Positions 46,935 to 49,717 of a stretch of DNA of 49,717 nucleotides are shown here, piece by piece (position 1 is the stretch's first letter; each line of letters opens with the position of its first letter). The notes under the pieces are model-generated. The model saw only the letters and a program-made list of their open reading frames with translations, ran no database searches and was not told the origin of the DNA. Origin of the DNA: an uncultured Bacteriovoracaceae bacterium (GTDB lineage: Bacteria; Bdellovibrionota; Bacteriovoracia; Bacteriovoracales; Bacteriovoracaceae). The DNA lies in assembly GCA_950054155.1 (NCBI GenBank), contig CATLOT010000029.1, forward strand, positions 1 through 49,717, written 5' to 3'. Made by a program: the position numbers and the translations under genes.

Positions 46935-49439
46935 TTGGAAGAGAATAAGTTTCTCAAATTCTTTGAAGAGATTGGAGTCGATATTGATTCCAATGTCTCG
47001 GTGTATTTGAAGGAGCGCTCAGTTGATCTAATAAGTACTGATTGGGATAAAGTTAAGAACTGTCCTGTTGCTCATTTAAGCGAAGAAAATCTTGATATCG
47101 ATATTACAAAATTAATTTTAAAGAGATACTTTGCGGGAGAAGGCTCACTTTCCAGTGATCAAAACTATCAAGAGATCTTAGAGAGCACGGGAAGTATCAA
47201 GGTCATGAGTGGTAAGTCACTTGGGGCCTATAGTGATGTCATCGCCTCCTTGGCCGAAGTAGAAGGGTTAAATCTTAATCTCATTCGAACCTTTTCTCTT
47301 CAGCTCTTTACTTACCTTGACTACCTTAATCGATCAGAGCTTGTGGAGTTTCCTATCGAAATAGATTATGGAAAGTCGAAAGATGGCTTCTTCTTGCAAG
47401 TCCACTGCGCCCAAACGGGCCTTTTCTTAGAGAACTTAATGGAGTCTGTTCAAGATAATGATATGGGAAGCCCCTATTCGTCTCTTCTCAAAGAACTCTC
47501 TTTTAAAACAAACTTTCTCGAAGTTTATACTTTGAAGAGTACTTCACGCCTTGTCTTCACTGGCGTTTGGAAACTCCAGCAAGAAACCATGCCCCAGTCT
47601 TCGCTCTTAATCCATCAAGTTGAGCGCTTTAATAATAAGAGTGGGCAGGAGATTGATTTTGATGCCGAGACTTTCTTTGAAAGTGATTCAGATAAAATTC
47701 ATAAAATAAGGGCGATTGAAAAGTTACCTGAAAAAAGAGTGCGTGAGGAGCAAAATCAGGAGATCTCTAACCCTGTTCTTGTGAAGCGTATTGTAAGCTT
47801 TTTGAATAAGAAGAAAAATGTAGTCGACGGCGTGCTTTCGGGGGGAATCGATAAGATTACTGTTAAAGGCTATATTGAAGAATTTCCCGATAAGGAAGCT
47901 ATCGCAGGCCTTAATGATCATGATGTAGAGCAAGTCTTGCGCTTCTTAGGTGATAATATAGAGGAAGTCGAAAAACAGGCTCATGCGATTAGAGATCAGA
48001 TTCCCGAGGATGACTACGTCGAGGGAATCGTTAAATCTCTGGAGAAGATGTCTAGTGAAGAGGCCCAATCTGCTCTTGGCTATGATGAAGATAATATCCA
48101 AAAGATACTAGGACAGAAGGAGGATCTTGGAGAAGAGACTCAGACCGTTTCTGGTGGAGAAGAGGCGCCGGAGGAACAAACTCGTATTAAAGGGGTCACT
48201 GAAAACCTTCAAAGTGAACCATGGAAAGTAAAGCGGCTTGAAGTGGCTAAAAAGGTTGAGTCGAGATTGCGAGACCTTCGCAGCCAAGGGGCTTCAAAGA
48301 CTGAGATTAATAATGAAGTTCAATCCATTCTTAGGAAAGAACTCAACCTTAAAGAAGATGAAGGAGAGAAGTTTTCTTCAGCACTAACTGATGATGCCAC
48401 AGACGACTGGGTCCGCGGAGGATTAGATCCGCTTAACGAATCAATCAAACAAAGAATTCAGCTTGAAAAGTCTCGGGGACAACTTCAGGTTAGAGATAAC
48501 CAGTTAAAGAAAATGAAGAAGCTCATTGATAATATGAAAAATGAGCTTATCGCCAAGCAGAAGGAGCTTAACTTTACCCAGGGAGAGGGCCATGCTAGTG
48601 GTGAGAGAGCCGCGCAATTAAGTGATGAACGTGAAAGCGAAAAGTTGAATAATGAAATTATAAAGCTCAAAGAAGAGAATGAGCTGCTTCATAAAAAGTG
48701 GCGAGAGAATCAGGAAAGCCTTGGTGAAATTCGTGGTAGTGATGAAGATGTTGGCTCTCTTCAAAAAGAGAATAATAATCTTAAATCACAAATTGATGCT
48801 CTAAAGAAGCGAATAAGCTTCATGTATGAAAATTCTAAATCTAATAGTGAAACCTCTCTTGATGCTTCAGATATTGAAAAAATGGTGGCCGAGAATGATC
48901 TTCTCAAGTCTCAAAAACAAGGCTTCAATCAAGAACTTGAAGGACTAAAAACTGAGAAGAGAGAACTTGATCACAAATTGCGTACCTTGAGTGCAGAGAA
49001 TGACCGCCTGAAAATTAAGGCTGATAATACGAAAATGAGCCAAGAAGATCGCCAACAGATGATTGAAAAAGATCGGGATATTGAACGGCTCAAAGGAGAG
49101 CTCAAGCGCTCTCAAGATGAAATTAAAGCCTATCAATTGAAAGGAAAGAGCTACGAGCAAAAAATAAAGTTTATGAGCGCGCAACTTGATAAGGCAAGTG
49201 GCTCAAAAAGCTCTAAGAGCTCTGGACCCACTGCCGTGGAGTCCAAGCTTGCTAATAAGCTCAAGCATGCAGAGACCACCAGTATTCGTCTCAAAGAGGC
49301 CGCAGACAAGCTGAATAAGGAGTTAGGGGAGAAGAAGACCGAGCTTCATAAGGCTAAACTCGAGGCCAGGACGATGGAGAATAAGGTTAAGGAGCTTGAG
49401 AAAAAACTTGCCCAAAATGAGAAAAAAAGAGCTGCTTAG
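46935..49439 (+). CDS. long coiled-coil protein, unknown function
   Basis: 834 residues, TTG start with AGGA seven bases ahead (the site lies inside the upstream gene). Residues 1-250 look globular. Residues 260-500 are charged helices with several short repeated motifs (DHDVEQVLRFLGDN, SSEEAQSALGYDEDN). Residues about 510-830 are an almost unbroken coiled coil rich in Lys, Glu, Leu and Gln (for example LKEENELLHKKW), broken near 755 by a Ser/Lys/Gly stretch. No signal peptide or membrane segment: cytoplasmic. Possible roles are a scaffold or a cytoskeletal or chromosome-organising filament. First gene pair partner lies upstream by one base. Confidence 0.82.
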   Translation: MEENKFLKFFEEIGVDIDSNVSVYLKERSVDLISTDWDKVKNCPVAHLSEENLDIDITKLILKRYFAGEGSLSSDQNYQEILESTGSIKVMSGKSLGAYSDVIASLAEVEGLNLNLIRTFSLQLFTYLDYLNRSELVEFPIEIDYGKSKDGFFLQVHCAQTGLFLENLMESVQDNDMGSPYSSLLKELSFKTNFLEVYTLKSTSRLVFTGVWKLQQETMPQSSLLIHQVERFNNKSGQEIDFDAETFFESDSDKIHKIRAIEKLPEKRVREEQNQEISNPVLVKRIVSFLNKKKNVVDGVLSGGIDKITVKGYIEEFPDKEAIAGLNDHDVEQVLRFLGDNIEEVEKQAHAIRDQIPEDDYVEGIVKSLEKMSSEEAQSALGYDEDNIQKILGQKEDLGEETQTVSGGEEAPEEQTRIKGVTENLQSEPWKVKRLEVAKKVESRLRDLRSQGASKTEINNEVQSILRKELNLKEDEGEKFSSALTDDATDDWVRGGLDPLNESIKQRIQLEKSRGQLQVRDNQLKKMKKLIDNMKNELIAKQKELNFTQGEGHASGERAAQLSDERESEKLNNEIIKLKEENELLHKKWRENQESLGEIRGSDEDVGSLQKENNNLKSQIDALKKRISFMYENSKSNSETSLDASDIEKMVAENDLLKSQKQGFNQELEGLKTEKRELDHKLRTLSAENDRLKIKADNTKMSQEDRQQMIEKDRDIERLKGELKRSQDEIKAYQLKGKSYEQKIKFMSAQLDKASGSKSSKSSGPTAVESKLANKLKHAETTSIRLKEAADKLNKELGEKKTELHKAKLEARTMENKVKELEKKLAQNEKKRAA

Positions 49440-49451
49440 GCCACTCCAATC

Positions 49452-49480
49452 TTGATTTTACGCCTTAAATTTAGTACAAA
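49452..49480 (+). promoter_or_regulatory. candidate promoter of tRNA-Leu
   Basis: TTGATT (49452-49457), a 17-base spacer, then TACAAA (49475-49480); both boxes match consensus at four of six positions. It lies about 38 bases before the tRNA. Confidence 0.4.
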
Positions 49481-49518
49481 CTATTCCTGTCTTTACAGAC
49501 ACGATCTTTTAAATTGAT

Positions 49519-49602
49519 GCCGCAGTGGTGAAATTGGTAGACACGCTAGACTTAGGATCTAGTGCCTTTGGCGTGGGGGTTCAAGTCCCTCCTGCGGCAC
49601 CA
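49519..49602 (+). tRNA. tRNA-Leu, anticodon UAG
   Basis: 84 bases with CCA encoded. Acceptor stem GCCGCAG (49519-49525) pairs with CTGCGGC (49592-49598); A73 and CCA follow. The anticodon stem CTAGA/TCTAG flanks the loop CTTAGGA, with anticodon TAG, which reads CUN leucine codons. The D arm (GGTAGAC region), a long variable arm as expected for leucine tRNA, and the T loop GTTCAAGTC are all present. Confidence 0.97.
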
Positions 49603-49717
49603 ACAATTCTTTTACAATATATCTCTTTTTATTTAATTTTGACTCTTATCCCTTCATGGTGGAACACACCGCACTCAAGCCCTAGCCAAACCCGTTTAGA
49701 ACCTTCAACCTATAATT

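Noticed and set aside
1-49717. Insertion sequence, integrase, prophage or plasmid genes
   Set aside because: None was found among the coding regions, and no long terminal inverted repeats or attachment-like duplications of the tRNA 3' end were seen.

Overview
The window is a compact, low-GC chromosomal segment with about 43 protein genes and one tRNA-Leu. It suggests a Gram-negative bacterium: there are at least four lipoproteins with clear lipoboxes, two outer-membrane barrel candidates, a LolB-like protein and an Opp/Dpp-type transporter. The large share of unfamiliar secreted and membrane proteins, the SUV3-like helicase, tandem ArsA-like ATPases and fungal-type saccharopine dehydrogenase fit Bdellovibrionota (Bacteriovorax/Peredibacter-like), but that assignment is inference. 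I see no insertion sequence, phage module or CRISPR array. Roughly a third of the genes use GTG or TTG starts, and one appears to use CTG.

Left part (1-12 kb): the 3' end of an unrecognised gene; a sugar aminotransferase and a sugar epimerase translationally coupled on the minus strand; then a plus-strand group of a Tat-exported beta-helix protein, an unknown protein and a nicotianamine-synthase-like methyltransferase whose 5' end is unusual (no ATG/GTG/TTG start, and an intrinsic terminator lies inside it). Next come an outer-membrane protein, a 960-residue EF-hand-like lipoprotein, and a minus-strand operon of a secreted Cys-containing protein, a DCC-family thiol oxidoreductase and a polyprenyl-phosphate glycosyltransferase.

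Middle (12-29 kb): a DtxR-family regulator that looks leaderless; a polyprenol-type glycosyltransferase paired with an Agl23-like membrane protein; an MFS-like transporter coupled to an M3 (Dcp-like) peptidase; a nitronate monooxygenase / MFS / saccharopine dehydrogenase operon; a secreted M28 aminopeptidase; and a coupled trio of SUV3-like RNA helicase, DUF455 ferritin-like protein and ATP-grasp protein, facing a class II aldolase.

Right part (29-49.7 kb): a three-gene operon (acidic membrane protein with a Pro-Glu-Pro-Thr repeat linker, a PP2C/SpoIIE-like protein lacking its metal ligands, and a secreted Cys-rich protein) behind a good promoter carrying a palindrome. A long minus-strand run follows: PhaR-like regulator, small barrel, two ArsA-like ATPases, glutamate-cysteine ligase, cystathionine beta-synthase and cystathionine gamma-synthase/lyase. 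Together the last three would make cysteine from homocysteine and then gamma-glutamylcysteine. After a 482-base intergenic region come a TPR lipoprotein and a LolB-like lipoprotein, a peptide-uptake operon without its ATPases ending in a strong terminator, a pair of unknown proteins (one with a very long coiled coil), and tRNA-Leu(UAG).

All seven convergent gene pairs abut or overlap at their 3' ends. At one of them a perfect intrinsic terminator for one gene is written inside the coding sequence of the opposing gene.
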